From Botryosphaeria dothidea (lineage: Eukaryota; Ascomycota; Dothideomycetes; Botryosphaeriales; Botryosphaeriaceae): a stretch of 64,000 bases of DNA. A program made the translations under genes and the position numbers. Below are positions 31,301 through 43,200 of this stretch, piece after piece. The stretch lies in NCBI GenBank assembly GCA_011503125.2, contig WWBZ02000022.1, forward strand, positions 1,178,001-1,242,000, read 5' to 3'. The number at the start of each line of letters is the position of its first letter. The first letter of the stretch is position 1. Under the pieces are notes generated by a model. That model saw nothing but the letters and a program-made list of their open reading frames with translations, did no database searches and was not told where the DNA came from.

Positions 31301-31877
31301 GGGAGGCGAGCATCTTTGCGAACTCGGCGGCATCGGCATCCTTCTGCTTAGCCTCTTGGGCGGCGCGAAAACGGCGAGAGCGCTGCTGGTTCATTTTGGC
31401 GCGAGGAGCGACACCATCTGTAACTAGATTAGAAGTTGCATGTGACGGAATACGGGGTCAACAAGAGTAGCCGTGCCTCCCTCAGATTTACGTCATCTCT
31501 GGGATAACGAAGCTATCTTTAGGGAGGCACCAAGCGTCTTCGGGTCATACGGAAGGGAATGACATACCAACAGCAATCATGAGCAGCTTGCGCGGACGAA
31601 CCATGTTGACGACCCTGTCGGTGTACTTGAAGACCTCGAGCATCATCTGTTCCTCATTCTCCGGTGGGTCCTTGTCCTCGGGGTGCGAGCAAGGGTGAAC
31701 AATGCCATTCATGTCGAGGTAGAGGTTGTCGAATTCCTCGCCATTGGGATTGGGCTTCGTGGTATCGACTGGCTCGACGGTGCCATCGGGATATTCGACT
31801 GGCTCAGCCTCGGTAACAGTGGAGACGATCTTGGGATACTTTTGCGAAAGCCATCTGAAGAGCGCGGGGACACCCAT
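28395..31877 (-). CDS. RAT1: 5'-3' exoribonuclease 2 (Rat1/XRN2)
   Basis: Exons 31877-31568, 31417-29194 and 29133-28395 encode 1090 residues. The N-terminus [15 protein letters not shown] and [14 protein letters not shown] are signatures of the XRN nuclease core; acidic catalytic residues lie in [13 protein letters not shown] and [21 protein letters not shown] zinc knuckle ([14 protein letters not shown], about residues 265-280) is typical for Rat1 rather than cytoplasmic Xrn1. A basic, Glu/Lys-rich insert follows, then the conserved second domain ([20 protein letters not shown]). The C-terminal 150 residues are Gly/Arg/Pro rich (RGG-like). Rat1 degrades uncapped RNA in the nucleus, processes rRNA and snoRNA, and ends RNA polymerase II transcription. 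The first intron is long for this window (150 bases). Confidence 0.95.
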
Positions 31878-32397
31878 GGCGGCGACGGTGCTGCAAAGAC
31901 GAGCGCAGGACCGGGACTACGGCTTGTGGCGGGCGATGAGAGCTTGGCCGACGGTTTTCAAGGCAGAGGCGAAAGGTGGTTGGACGGTCGGAAGTGAGAG
32001 GACGCGTCGTGAGGGCGGCGCCCGTGAATTAGATCGAGGGGGTTGTCGCGCGCTGCCAGTGCATTCCGTGCTTTGGCGAGCGAAAGTTGGATGCGGGTTG
32101 ACAAAGGTTGGGAGTGTGCGGAGGTCGCGTCGGAGGAGCGATTGTCTTTGAGAGCGCGGCGCGGCCTGCAGCTGCAGGCCCTGGTCGGCACATTCCGCCA
32201 CCAGGCGATTGGCTGCGCGCGGGCTCTAGGCTCGGAACTTTGGACAGCTTGCGGCATCACCAGCTTCGCCTGTCACCGCTCACCGCGAGCTCCCCTCCTC
32301 GCCCTTACCCACGCGTCTAGCTCAACCCTGCCATGGCCCTGCAGTAACTCCTCTCGCGACCCGCCCCTCCACAATCTCGCGACCCGCTCCGCCCGCC
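31878..32397. promoter_or_regulatory. Divergent promoter region between RAT1 and USO1
   Basis: 520 bases between divergent start codons. GC-rich, with C/T-rich leader sequence just before the plus-strand ATG. No coding content is supported, and no specific binding site is claimed. Confidence 0.5.
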
Positions 32398-35300
32398 ATG
32401 TTGCGCATGCTCGAGGCGCAGGCGCCTGCCAAGCAGACGGCCACCGACACCATCAACACCCTCTGCAGCCGCCTCCAAAGCGCAACTCTCCTTGAAGACC
32501 GCCGCGCTGCCATCCTCGGTCTGCGCAGCTTCGCCAAAGAATATCCTGCCTCGGTTGCTTCTGGCTCGCTGCGAGGCCTGATCGCAGCCCTCACAAAAGA
32601 TGCGGAGGATTTGGATACCATGAAGGTGGTGCTGGAGACGCTGCTCATGCTCTTCAACCCGGACGAGAATAGCGTATGTAGCAATCATACCACATCTGCT
32701 GCTGTGCTGTGTCCCAATTGATGACCATGTGCGCAACAGCCCGAAGCTTCTGAAGACATCTCGCTATGGTTGGCCGACGAATTCACTCAAGTAAGCTCAT
32801 TGCTCAACGCCGATCAACTCGTACTGAGCTTATGCTAGCGGCAAGATAACATCACCCTTCTTCTCGACCTACTCGAGTCTACCGATTTCTATTCGCGACG
32901 CTACGCCCTGAAGCTCATCAAAGCGATCTCCGAATTACGCCCCGAGAGAACCCAGGAGTGCATTCTGTCGGCGCCCCTGGGTATCCCAAGACTAGTCGCT
33001 GCCCTGGATGATCCCCGCGATGCTGTGCGAGACGGTACGCTTTGGGACTTCTACAATCATTGTTCGAGACCCAATGGCTGATGGAGCGTGTAGTTGCCTT
33101 GGACCTTCTCATCGACCTTACCCAATCCTCGACAGAGCTGCAAAAAATTGTAGCCTTTCAGAACGCTTTCGAGAAGATTTTCAACCTAATTGATGACGAT
33201 GGCTCGATTAGACAGGGCAGTATTGTAGTTCAAGATTGCCTGACTTTGACTGCAAACCTGGTTCAGTACAACCCGTCTAACCAATTGGCCTTCCGAGAGT
33301 CCGGCTGCGTTCCAAAACTAGCAGCAATCCTGGCGAATGGCCTTGAGGTCCCGCAACCGACCACACCGGGCGAGAAGGTCTGGGAGAGTCCGCACAAGGA
33401 GAAGAATTTATTCGGTCTACTAGCGGTTCTTCGTATGTTCCTCGTCAAGGGAAGCATGGGCACATCGGCGAACCAAGATGCTTTTCACAAGCATGGAATT
33501 CTGCAGCAAGTGCTTGAGTTGGCTTTTGACAACTCAGCCTCCGTTCCCATCAGGTCCCAAGCTCTGTATGTCTGCGCAGATGCCATAAGGGGAAATGCCA
33601 GGCTGCAGGAAATCTTCGCGCAGACGCAGGTTGCAATCGCAGATTACGAGCACAGTAACCAACCCAATGGAGAGAGAATGCAAAACGGCATCTCTCAAGT
33701 CCATGTCATCGAAGCTCTCCTACATCTTATCCTCGGCGCATCCTCTGTATTGATGTTTGACGCGCGTTTTGCCGCCTGCGAATGTTTGAAGGCCTATTTC
33801 TATAATCACGACCAAACCGGCAGGCACTTTCTCAATCACGCTGTCAACGTACACACTGCTGGAGAACAGGATGCAGCCAATGTTGTTACGACATTGGTAC
33901 ATGGCCCGCAAAGCTTTCAGACTGTAGACGCCTATCGCCTATGGTTTGCGGCTGTCATCACCTTTCACCTCCTTTTCGAAAAACCGGACGCTAAGAGCTT
34001 GCTCATGGGCGTCGTTGAAGGCGACGCAGAAAGCGGGGAGGAGGTTGTCACATGCATTCAGGCCATGAGTGGCAATCTCATCAGCGCGCTACAGAACGGA
34101 GAGGATGAACGGATCATAATAGGATACCTAATGGTCCTATGTGGCTGGCTTTTCGAAGATCCTGATGCGGTAAACGACTTTTTGGGAGAGGGTGCCAGCA
34201 TTCAAACCCTTGTCACCACCGCTGCAAGAACCACGACAGACAAACCGGTTGTTCGAGGACTCTGTGCCGTACTACTTGGTATCATCTACGAGTTTTCGAC
34301 GAAGGATTCTCCTATACCGCGCCGCGAACTTCAGCCCGTTCTCCTCAACAGTCTTGGACGCGAGAAGTACCTCGATGCTATAACACAACTGCGGACTCAT
34401 CCGTTCGTGCGAGAGTTTGAGGTCATGCCTCAAGGTGGAGCAGCCGCATTTGGTGGGAATCTGCCCGACGTCTTTTTTGACACCACGTTTGTGGACTTCC
34501 TCAAGGATAACTTCAGCCGATTGTCTAGAGCCATTGATCGGGATCCCGGTATCGAAATTCACCAGAACCCGGAAGGCGTTGACCGAGACCTCGTGGATAC
34601 GATCAGAGGGCAGTTGGAAGAGAAGAGCAGGGCGCTAGAGGCAGCCGAGTCAAAAATGCTGGTAATCGAAAGACAGCTCAATGAAGAACAAGCAAACCAC
34701 AAAAAGGACTTCGACACGTCGAATACCGAACTAAATCGGATCAAGAACGTCAACGAAGCACTACAACGCAACCATGAAGCGGACGTAGCGCGACTGGAAG
34801 CTGCCCATCAATCCGCCCTGCAGAGACTGGAAGAGCAACAGCGCCAGCAGGTTGCAAGTTTGAACGCTCAGCTGCAGCAAAGGCAAAGAGAAGCGGCAGG
34901 TCAGGCGGCTAGCGTCAAGCAGCAGCATGACCGGGATATGGCACAGCTAAGACGCGAGAGAAGTGAACTCGAGGAACGGAGCAAAAGGGCTGAGTCTGCT
35001 CTCCAGGCAAGATGCTCTCAGGCTGAAACTGCACTGGAGGAGGCCAAGAGACAGCTTTCGGAGCTACAGGCGAGCTTCAGCAAAGTGCAGGCGGAGCTCA
35101 ACGCCGCACAAAGCGCAAGCGCAGACCTGGAGGACAGAAGCAAGAAGGCTGAGACCAGCTTGGAGGCTACCACTAAGCAACTTAAGGAGATTGAATTGAA
35201 TTTCAGCCAGACGAGAGCTGACTTGTCAGCTGCGCAAGGCAACATTGCGAGCCTGGAGGAGACGGTCCGCCGGAAGACAGCACAGGCCGAGGAACTCACG

Positions 35301-35734
35301 CGCAAGGTAGAACAACTCGAGAAGGCTGCTGAGGCGACAAAGACAGAGATCAGGGACATTAAGTCGCAGTCTCAGAAGCACGAGAACGCGGCAAGGTCGA
35401 CGGACTTCGCACTGAAGGAGGCTCAAGATCAACTGAAAGAGGCACAGGACAAGCTTAGGAAAACTCAGGACGAGCTTGCGGAGAAGGAAGACGCCCGTGC
35501 TTCTGCGCAGGGCGAGCTTGACGATATGCTTATGGTTCTGTCGGACTTGGAGGAGAAACGGGCAAAGGACAAGGTAAGATGCAACATCCACCCCCGACTC
35601 CAAATTCATCATGCTGACTAGCACAGAAACGGCTCAAGGAATTGGGTGAGGAAGTGTCCGACGGTGAGGACGATGATGATGACGAGGACGACGAAGATGA
35701 GGATGGGGACGACGAAGAGGAAGGGGGTGATTAG
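32398..35734 (+). CDS. USO1: Vesicle-tethering protein Uso1/p115
   Basis: Five exons (32398-32673, 32740-32790, 32839-33034, 33094-35573, 35627-35734) give 1036 residues. The first 600 residues are an armadillo-type head: DTINTLCSRLQSATLLEDRR, RRYALKLIKAISELRPERTQ, LDDPRDAVRD, LLIDLTQSSTELQKIVAFQN, and AYRLWFAAVITFHLLF. From about 640 to 1000 a long coiled coil follows (repeating Glu/Gln/Lys/Leu heptads such as QLNEEQANHKKDFD). The last exon is a run of Asp/Glu ending at TAG 35732-35734, the usual acidic tail. The protein tethers ER-derived vesicles to the Golgi and binds Ypt1 and SNAREs. The final intron carries a GCTGAC branch. Confidence 0.93.
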
Positions 35735-35967
35735 GCTCCAGATAATGTGAAAAGTGATGCATGCCGTTGAGTGACAATGCCTTTTGTGCCTGAAGGTGCC
35801 TGACGTCGGCGATCGGCGCGTCTGAGTCACCGCCCGGAGTGTCATTGCTGTCGGAAATTTGAGCGCATTGCACCCCACCATCAACACCTTCGCTCGCCCC
35901 GCACCCGCTTCTCGCGCCTTCGCAGCACCCCGCTCCCCACGGCACGCAGAAGGCCGCCTCCGCCGCC

Positions 35968-38900
35968 ATGTCCATCTCCTTCCCCAAGGAAGAGGAGCGC
36001 ATCCTCGCCCTCTGGAAAGAGATCGACGCCTTCCAGCGCCAGGTCGAGCTGTCGAAGGGCAAGCAGCCCTACACCTTCTACGATGGCCCGCCTTTTGCCA
36101 CTGGCCTGCCGCATTATGGCCACCTGCTCGCCTCTACCATCAAGGATATCATTCCGCGTTACTGGTCCATGAAGGGCCGCTACGTCGAGCGTCGGTTCGG
36201 TTGGGACACCCACGGCGTGCCCATTGAGCACGAGATCGACAAGAAGCTGGGCATGAGCGGCAAGGATGCTGTTGAGAAGCTGGGTCTGGCTCAGTATAAC
36301 GAGGAGTGCCGCGCCATCGTCATGCGTTTCGCCTCTGAGTGGCGCCAGACCATCGACCGTCTGGGTCGCTGGATCGACTTCGACAACGACTACAAGGTGC
36401 GTGTCCGGGCAAGAGACAGAAAGCCAATTGCTAATATTTTTTCGTAGACCATGAACCCGCAGTTCATGGAGTCGGAATGGTGGGTCTTCAAGCAGCTGTT
36501 CGATAAGAAAACCGTGTACCGCGGCTTCAAGGTCATGCCCTACTCGACCGCTCTGAACACCCCGCTCAGCAACTTTGAGGCCCAGCAGAACTACAAGGAT
36601 GTCCAGGACCCGGCCGTTGTCGTTTCCTTCCCGCTTCTCGACGACCCCAACACTGCGTTCCTTGCCTGGACCACCACCCCGTGGACTCTGCCGTCCCACA
36701 CCGGCCTTGCCGCAAACCCGAACTTCGAGTATGTGAAGATACTTGACGAGGCGTCTGGAAAGAACTACATTCTCCTCGAGGCTCTGCTCAGGACACTTTA
36801 CAAGGACCCCAAGAAGGCCAAGTTCAAGGTTGTGGAGAAGATAAAGGGATCCGCCATGGCGGGCTGGAAGTACGAGCCCCCGTTCGACTACTTCAAACCC
36901 GAGTTTAGGGACGTCGGATTCAAGCTTTGCCTTGCGGACTACGTTACGGCCGACAGCGGTACTGGTATCGTCCACAATGCCCCGGCTTTTGGTGAAGACG
37001 ATTACGCTGTTTCTTTGAAAGAGGGCATTATCAACGAGACCCGTGCGCCACCGAACCCAGTGGACGACACTGGTCGCTTCACCGCCGAGGTCCGTGACTT
37101 CGTTGGTGTGCACGTCAAGGAAGCGGACAGGGCCATTATCAAGCACCTTAAAGCTGCTGGACGCATTGTCGTTGACAGTCAGATTACTCACAGTTATCCT
37201 TTCTGTTGGCGTTCTGACACCCCTCTTATCTACCGTGCCGTTCCATCTTGGTTCATCAAGATCCCTGAAATCATCCCAGACATGCTTAAGGGCATTGATG
37301 AGTCGCACTGGGTCCCCTCCTTTGTCAAGGAAAAGCGTTTCGCAAGCTGGATCGCCAATGCCCGTGATTGGGCTGTCTCCCGAAACCGCTACTGGGGCAC
37401 TCCCATCCCGCTTTGGTGCAGCGATGATTTCAAGGAGATCGTGTGTATTGGTAGCACTGAGGAGCTGAAGGAGCTAAGCGGCTATGAAGGCGAAATTACC
37501 GATCTTCACCGCCACCATATCGACCACATCACCATTCCTAGCAAGCAGGGCAAGGGTGTTCTGAGGAGAGTACCGGAGGTCTTCGACTGCTGGTTCGAGT
37601 CTGGCAGCATGCCTTATGCTTCTCAGCACTACCCCTTCGAAAACAAGGACCACTTCAACGCTTCGTTCCCCGGTGACTTCATTGCAGAGGGTTTGGATCA
37701 GACTCGTGGATGGTTCTACACCATGACTGTGCTTGGTGTGCACCTATTTGGCAAGCTTCCTTTCAAGAACTGCGTCGTTAATGGTATTGTTCTTGCGGAA
37801 GATGGCAAGAAGATGTCAAAGAGATTGAAAAACTACCCCGACCCTTCCAAGATTATGGACGAGTATGGCTCGGACGCTCTTCGCCTGTACCTCATCAACT
37901 CCCCTGTTGTGCGTGCTGAACCTCTGAGGTTTAAGGAGTCTGGAGTTAGGGAGATCGTTTCCAAAGTTCTTCTGCCTCTGTGGAACAGCTACAACTTCTT
38001 CGAACAGCAAGTTGCACTGCTGAAGAAGGTTGCCAACACTGACTTCAAGTTTGACTTCAAGATCCAGGAGTCGAACACAAATGTCATGGACCGCTGGATT
38101 TTGGCCAGTTGCCAGAGCTTGCTCAAGTTCGTCAACCAGGAGATGGGTGGCTACAGGCTGTACACTGTCGTCCCGAGGTTACTTGGACTCATCGAGAATA
38201 CCACGAACTGGTACATCAAGCTGAACCGTCGTCGCCTAAAGGGCGAGTCTGGTATCGATGACACCATCCATGCCCTCAACACTCTTTTCGACGTCATCTT
38301 CACCCTGGTTCGCGGCCTGGCTCCTTTCACTCCTTTCCTCACCGACAACATTTATCAACGACTTCTTCCCCTTATTCCCGACAACCTCCGTGCGGAAGAC
38401 CCGCGCAGTGTTCATTTCCTCAGCTTCCCTGAGGTCCGTGAGGAGCTCTTCGATGAGGTTGTGGAGCGTCGTGTCGGCCGTATGCAGGCTGTCATTGACC
38501 TGGGCCGTGTCTCGCGTGAGCGTCGCAACATTGGTCTCAAGACCCCTCTGAAGACGCTTGTCATCATTCACCCTGATCAGCAATACCTTGATGACGTCAA
38601 GAGTCTTGAGAGCTACATCTGTGAGGAGTTGAATGTCCGTGACATTATCTTCTCGGCGGATGAGGACAAGTACAACGTGCAGTACTCGGTCTCGGCCGAT
38701 TGGGCGGTGCTGGGCAAGAAGCTCAAGAAGGACGCTGTGAAGGTGAAAAAGGCCTTGCCTTCGCTCAGCAGCGACGACGTCAAGGGTTACCTCAAGAGTG
38801 GCAGCATCACCGTCGATGGCATCGCTCTCAGCTCTGAAGACCTCCTCGTCAAGCGTGGCCTCAAGGAAGATGCAGCATCGAAGGCGCAGGAGGTCAACAC

Positions 38901-39261
38901 GGACAACGACGTCCTCATCATTCTCGACTGTGAGACATATCCGGAGCTACAGCAAGAAGGTATTGCGCGTGAGATCATAAACCGCGTCCAGCGCCTGCGC
39001 AAGAAGGCTGGTCTCGTGCCCACCGATGACGTCGGCATGCAGTACCGCATCATCGGCGACCCGGATAAGGTCGGCCTTGAGGGTGTGTTCGAGAGTCATG
39101 CCAGCATGATGGAGAAGGCGCTCAGGAGGCCGCTGGATAAGCATGTTGTCACGGAGGTGGAGGGTAAGGGCCCTGCAGCGGTGAAGAGTGACGAGCTCAT
39201 CCTCGAGGAAGAGCAGGAGGTGCAGAAGGCAACTTTCCTACTTAGGTTGGTCAAGTTGTAG
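35968..39261 (+). CDS. ILS1: Isoleucyl-tRNA synthetase, cytosolic
   Basis: Exons 35968-36396 and 36448-39261 encode 1080 residues. A class I HIGH-type motif (HYGH at residues 49-52, in TGLPHYGHLL) and a KMSKR motif near residue 598 (EDGKKMSKRLKNYPDP) are present. Between them lies the editing domain with TWTTTPWTLPSHTGL-type sequence. LDQTRGWFYTMTVLG and FDCWFESGSMPYA are further core signatures, followed by the anticodon-binding helices and an extra C-terminal region found in the eukaryotic cytosolic form. There is no mitochondrial presequence (starts MSISFPKEEERILALW). The gene starts 233 bases downstream of USO1 on the same strand. Confidence 0.95.
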
Positions 39262-39525
39262 AAGGAGCTTAGATGAAAGAAAGACGAATAAAAAGAGTCA
39301 AGGGTCAAGGGAGAGGAAATTCATGAGCAAACGGGAAAGAAGATTAGATCTTTCCCTGTATAAGATGATTGTTATGTTTCTGGCATTCGCTTGAGTCCCG
39401 TTCAGGGTATATGTGATTATGCAGAGACCCTTTGGCGTGATCACTAGCGCAACAAGACTAGGACGCTGCAGACGAAAAAGGAGCACGAGAAATAGTAGGA
39501 TTCTATTTAATCTTCGCTCGCCACT

Positions 39526-39816
39526 CTATGCCTTCTTGACAGCAGCCTGTCCAAGGAGACGAGTTCGTTAGGCGGATTCGATCGTCGACTAGGATTGACT
39601 GACCAGATAGCACTCCTTTAATCTAAGAAATTCTTTGAGACACATGTCCTTGTGGACGTTGTTATAATCGGCAAGGATGCATTTGCCGTACGCCGCGCTC
39701 TGTGACGAAAGGAATTAGGCAAATATTTCGCAGACACTCCGGCAGCCGCTTACCTCGACGGAGCACTTGGCCGCGGTCGATGCAAACTTCTCGATGGGAC
39801 GTGTTCGGCCTGGCAT
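39526..39816 (-). CDS. Twin CX9C mitochondrial protein, NDUFAF8-like
   Basis: Three tiny exons (39816-39754, 39699-39604, 39546-39526) encode only 59 residues, so the gene is easy to miss. The joined protein contains two CX9C pairs: Cys at AAKCSVE to YGKCILADY, and DMCLKEFLRLKECYL, each spaced by nine residues. The arrangement C-x9-C with AAYGKC, then C-x9-C and a short AAVKKA tail, resembles NDUFAF8, a complex I assembly factor of the intermembrane space. Both introns (54 and 57 bases) have good donors and acceptors; the second has a CTAAC branch. Twin CX9C proteins are folded by Mia40 in the intermembrane space. It lies convergent with ILS1 and divergent from SFI1. Confidence 0.82.
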
Positions 39817-40246
39817 TTTGCTGTGGGTGAGGGTGTGGAGGCGGAGTTGATGGTTGGTGTCTGAGACGAAGATGTCATTGACTGTGCCTGTCAAACAGGT
39901 CAAACACGCCAAGAGTTGAGACCCGCGTCTCCGCTCGGCTGGCGTGGTCGCGCGTCTGCCGCCTTTGTTGATGCGCCACAACACAACACCCTCTCGCCCC
40001 CGCCAATTCTTCCGTTTTGCTTTCCTATGCAAATGCTTGATACCTTAACCTCGGCGCTTTGGAGTTCTCATGACTGCTGCTGCTGTTCCATGACCCCCAA
40101 CCTATCCACTCTAATCCCGCTCAGCACGCCGCTCGCATGCAGAGCACCGCAAGGCCGAAGCAGCAGCAGCAGCGCGTCTCACATCCTACAAAAAGAAGAA
40201 GCACGACCGCCACCACAATTGCTATATTACTCCAAGAGGACGACGA
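39817..40246. promoter_or_regulatory. Divergent promoter region
   Basis: 430 bases between the start codons of the small twin CX9C gene and SFI1. It includes a CAG-rich stretch near 40155-40175 in the SFI1 leader. An ATG at 40137 opens another frame overlapping the SFI1 start and could act as an upstream open frame. Confidence 0.4.
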
Positions 40247-43200
40247 ATGCCCGCCTCCCGCCATCCTCCGCCACCCCAACCCCACCACCACCAGCCTGTC
40301 TACGACGCCTACGATGATCCGAATGATGACGACTTCCTACCTCTCTCAAACTCAGATGTCGAGATCCTCTACACAATCGTCACCACCGCCCAGCGCCTCC
40401 ACTACAGCGATGCCCATCTACCACCTTACCGTGCTCTGTTCACCGCATACGACCGCGTCCTCGCCGAACGTCGCATCGATCCGAACCAGGACCGCGTCTA
40501 TTTCCGCTTCTTGCTGCGCATGCGCGGCATCGCCGGCGCCGGCACCGACGATGGCACGAGCACGCTGTACGGCAAGTTCGAGACGCTGCTTGCGGACATG
40601 GGCATCCAGCTGGAGGTCGACGAGGGTGGGGCGGGCGGCGTGGTCGAGGACATTACGCGGAGGTTCGACGAGATCGCCGCCGAAGAGGACGAGGACGACG
40701 GGGACGACGGCGCCGCGACGCCGGGTCTCCCGCCGCTGTCGAGGCGCGCGAGTTTCGACGACACTACCATGCACCACCGGAGCCGGCCTTGGGATGACGA
40801 CGATGGCAAGATCGCGCCGAGGGGTCGGTATCCGTCGGGGAAAGGCGCGTCGAGAAGGAGGACCTCTTCGAGGGCGTCGGACACGGCGGCCTTTGGACAG
40901 AGACGGCCAAGCAGTAGGGCTTCGGACAGCGCGGCGTTTGCGCGAAGGCGAACGGGCTCGCGAGAGACGAGCGCGCGGCCATCCAGGCATTCCGGCTTTC
41001 CGCATCGCGGGCGGGTGAACTCGAGGAGCGCTGCAGGGCATTCTCGACAAGGGAGTCGTCAGAGCAATGGACGTGCGCGGTCGCTTTCTAGCCAGGGCAG
41101 CCTCAGGATTACCAGGACCGAGGAGATACAGCGACCTTCACGTGAACCGGGATTTTATGATGTGGACGACTTCAGTACCGCGCCGTCCAGGAGATCATCG
41201 ATTTCGGGGCCGGCGCCAGAGGAGCAGCACTACGTCCCGCCGGAGATGCTTTACCGTCCTTCGCCGACCCAGATGTTGGCTGACGCCGACACTTTCCTCT
41301 ACGCTAGGACCCTTTTCACCGCAAGGAGATCGCTGCAGACGTGGCGCGACAAGGCCATAGCCATGAAAGAACGGCAGGCACAATTGGAAGAGGCTGCCGA
41401 CCTGTTTAATAGGCGGAAACGCGGAGAGGCTGCATTGGAGGCTTTGAGCGTTACGCTGCAGGCACGCAACGCGGCTAAAGAAACGGAGAAGTTTTACGAG
41501 AACCTCTATGACCGCGTTGCGAGAACACGCCGCAAGTATCGTACTTTCGACCTTTTCACTCAGTGGTACCGTGCGACGGCCGAGGCCATAGAGATAACGA
41601 AACTCGCACGTAGACAGAATTTCTTGCGTACAGTCTGGAATGCTTGGTATGAGCAGACGGCTGTTAACGAGCTGAAAGTTCGACGATTCACGGTGAAGAG
41701 GTGGTTCAACATGTGGCGGAGGAGAACAAGAGATAGGCGCGAGGACGAGAGGCTCGCTCACGCCACGTACTTGGACAATAGGCTTCACAAAAACTTGGTG
41801 GCCTGCTTTTGGGAGTTCTGTGAACGAAGAGCGGCGAGACTGTTCGACGAGAAGGTGAAAGCGAAGGTGTTCGCGAACATAATCGATGCACTAGCAGAGA
41901 TCGTGGAGAAGCAAGAGTTCGTGCAAGAAAGGAGAGAGCGCAAACTCAAGAGCAAATGTTTCCACCGTCTCGCGAACAAGATGCTCAATACCCAAACCCT
42001 CGAGCCTACCGCTGACGATTTCCGGAGACGGACCCTGCAGGCTCGAGTTTTCGGTCAGATAAAGCTGCAAGCCAAGCTCCAGCCGCTCGAAAGACAGCTG
42101 TCGCAGCAAATTGTCCAATCTCGTACAAGACAGATACTGTCTGTCTGGCATGTGCACACGCAACAGGTTATCATGGCTACTCAAATGGACCGCAGGCGAA
42201 TCCTCCACAACAACTTTACAGCATGGAACGACAGCATGCGCTGCAATGTGATGAGGGACCGCATCGACCATCGAGTTATTTTCGACGCCTTGCGAAAGTG
42301 GTTGCTGGAGGCCCGCTGCGCGCTTTACATCCGCGTTCGCAAGGACAGGACCAAGAAAAATCTATTCAGGAGATGGACGAGCAAGGTTGAGGACCAGCAG
42401 TTCAGTCTAGCCCGGGCAGAACGCACATTCACTGCTTGGCAGGATGCACGCCTGAAGAGGAAGGGTTTTAATTTTCTGCAAGGTGCCCTTGATGAACAGC
42501 GGCAGCGAGAAGCACAGGCTCTGGCCATCTACGAGCCTCGTGCAATCAACCGTACGTGGCCAAAGTTGCTTGCTCGTCACGAACATGTCCAGCAACTAAA
42601 GCAATGGGGCTCTGATGCGGAGTTCTACACCATTGCAACACATGCCTTGAAGATGTGGAAGGAAAGTACGCAGCAATCGCAACGCACGCGGAGGCGCGAA
42701 GCGTACACGACAATCAGACGCCGCGTCAAGCTGTCAATGGCACGACGAATGTTTGAGAGGTTGCGAACCAAGAGCTCTACCATCGAATTCATGGATCGTC
42801 AGGCACAGGAGCTGCAGGAGAACGCCGTCCTGAAGATTGCAACCCGACAGCTTGATCACTGGCACGACCGAACCGCATCTGTTTTCGAAAGGAATCAAAT
42901 GTCGGAGAACTTCCGCAGGTGCGAGCTTATGGGAAGATACCTTGGTGCCTTGTCAGACAGGCTCCAAATTATCTCAAGAGACAATGAAAAGGCAGCGGCA
43001 TTCTTGGAAGTTCATGTGGCCGCAGAAGCAAGCGTTTGCTTCAAGAGGTTGAACTGGCGTCTATTCCAAGTCCAGCGACAAGAACAATCAGGATTCGCAT
43101 TGGCCGAACGGAACTTCGAGAAGCATGTTAAAAACATGTTCCGGCACTGGGCTGATCAAATGCATCAATCAAGACGCGATCGCGGGATTGAGCAGGCGCC

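Noticed and set aside
40137..41018. Second protein-coding gene overlapping SFI1
   Set aside because: It is in another frame over the SFI1 N-terminus and is Arg/Thr/Ser low-complexity; a shadow, apart from its possible role as an upstream open frame.
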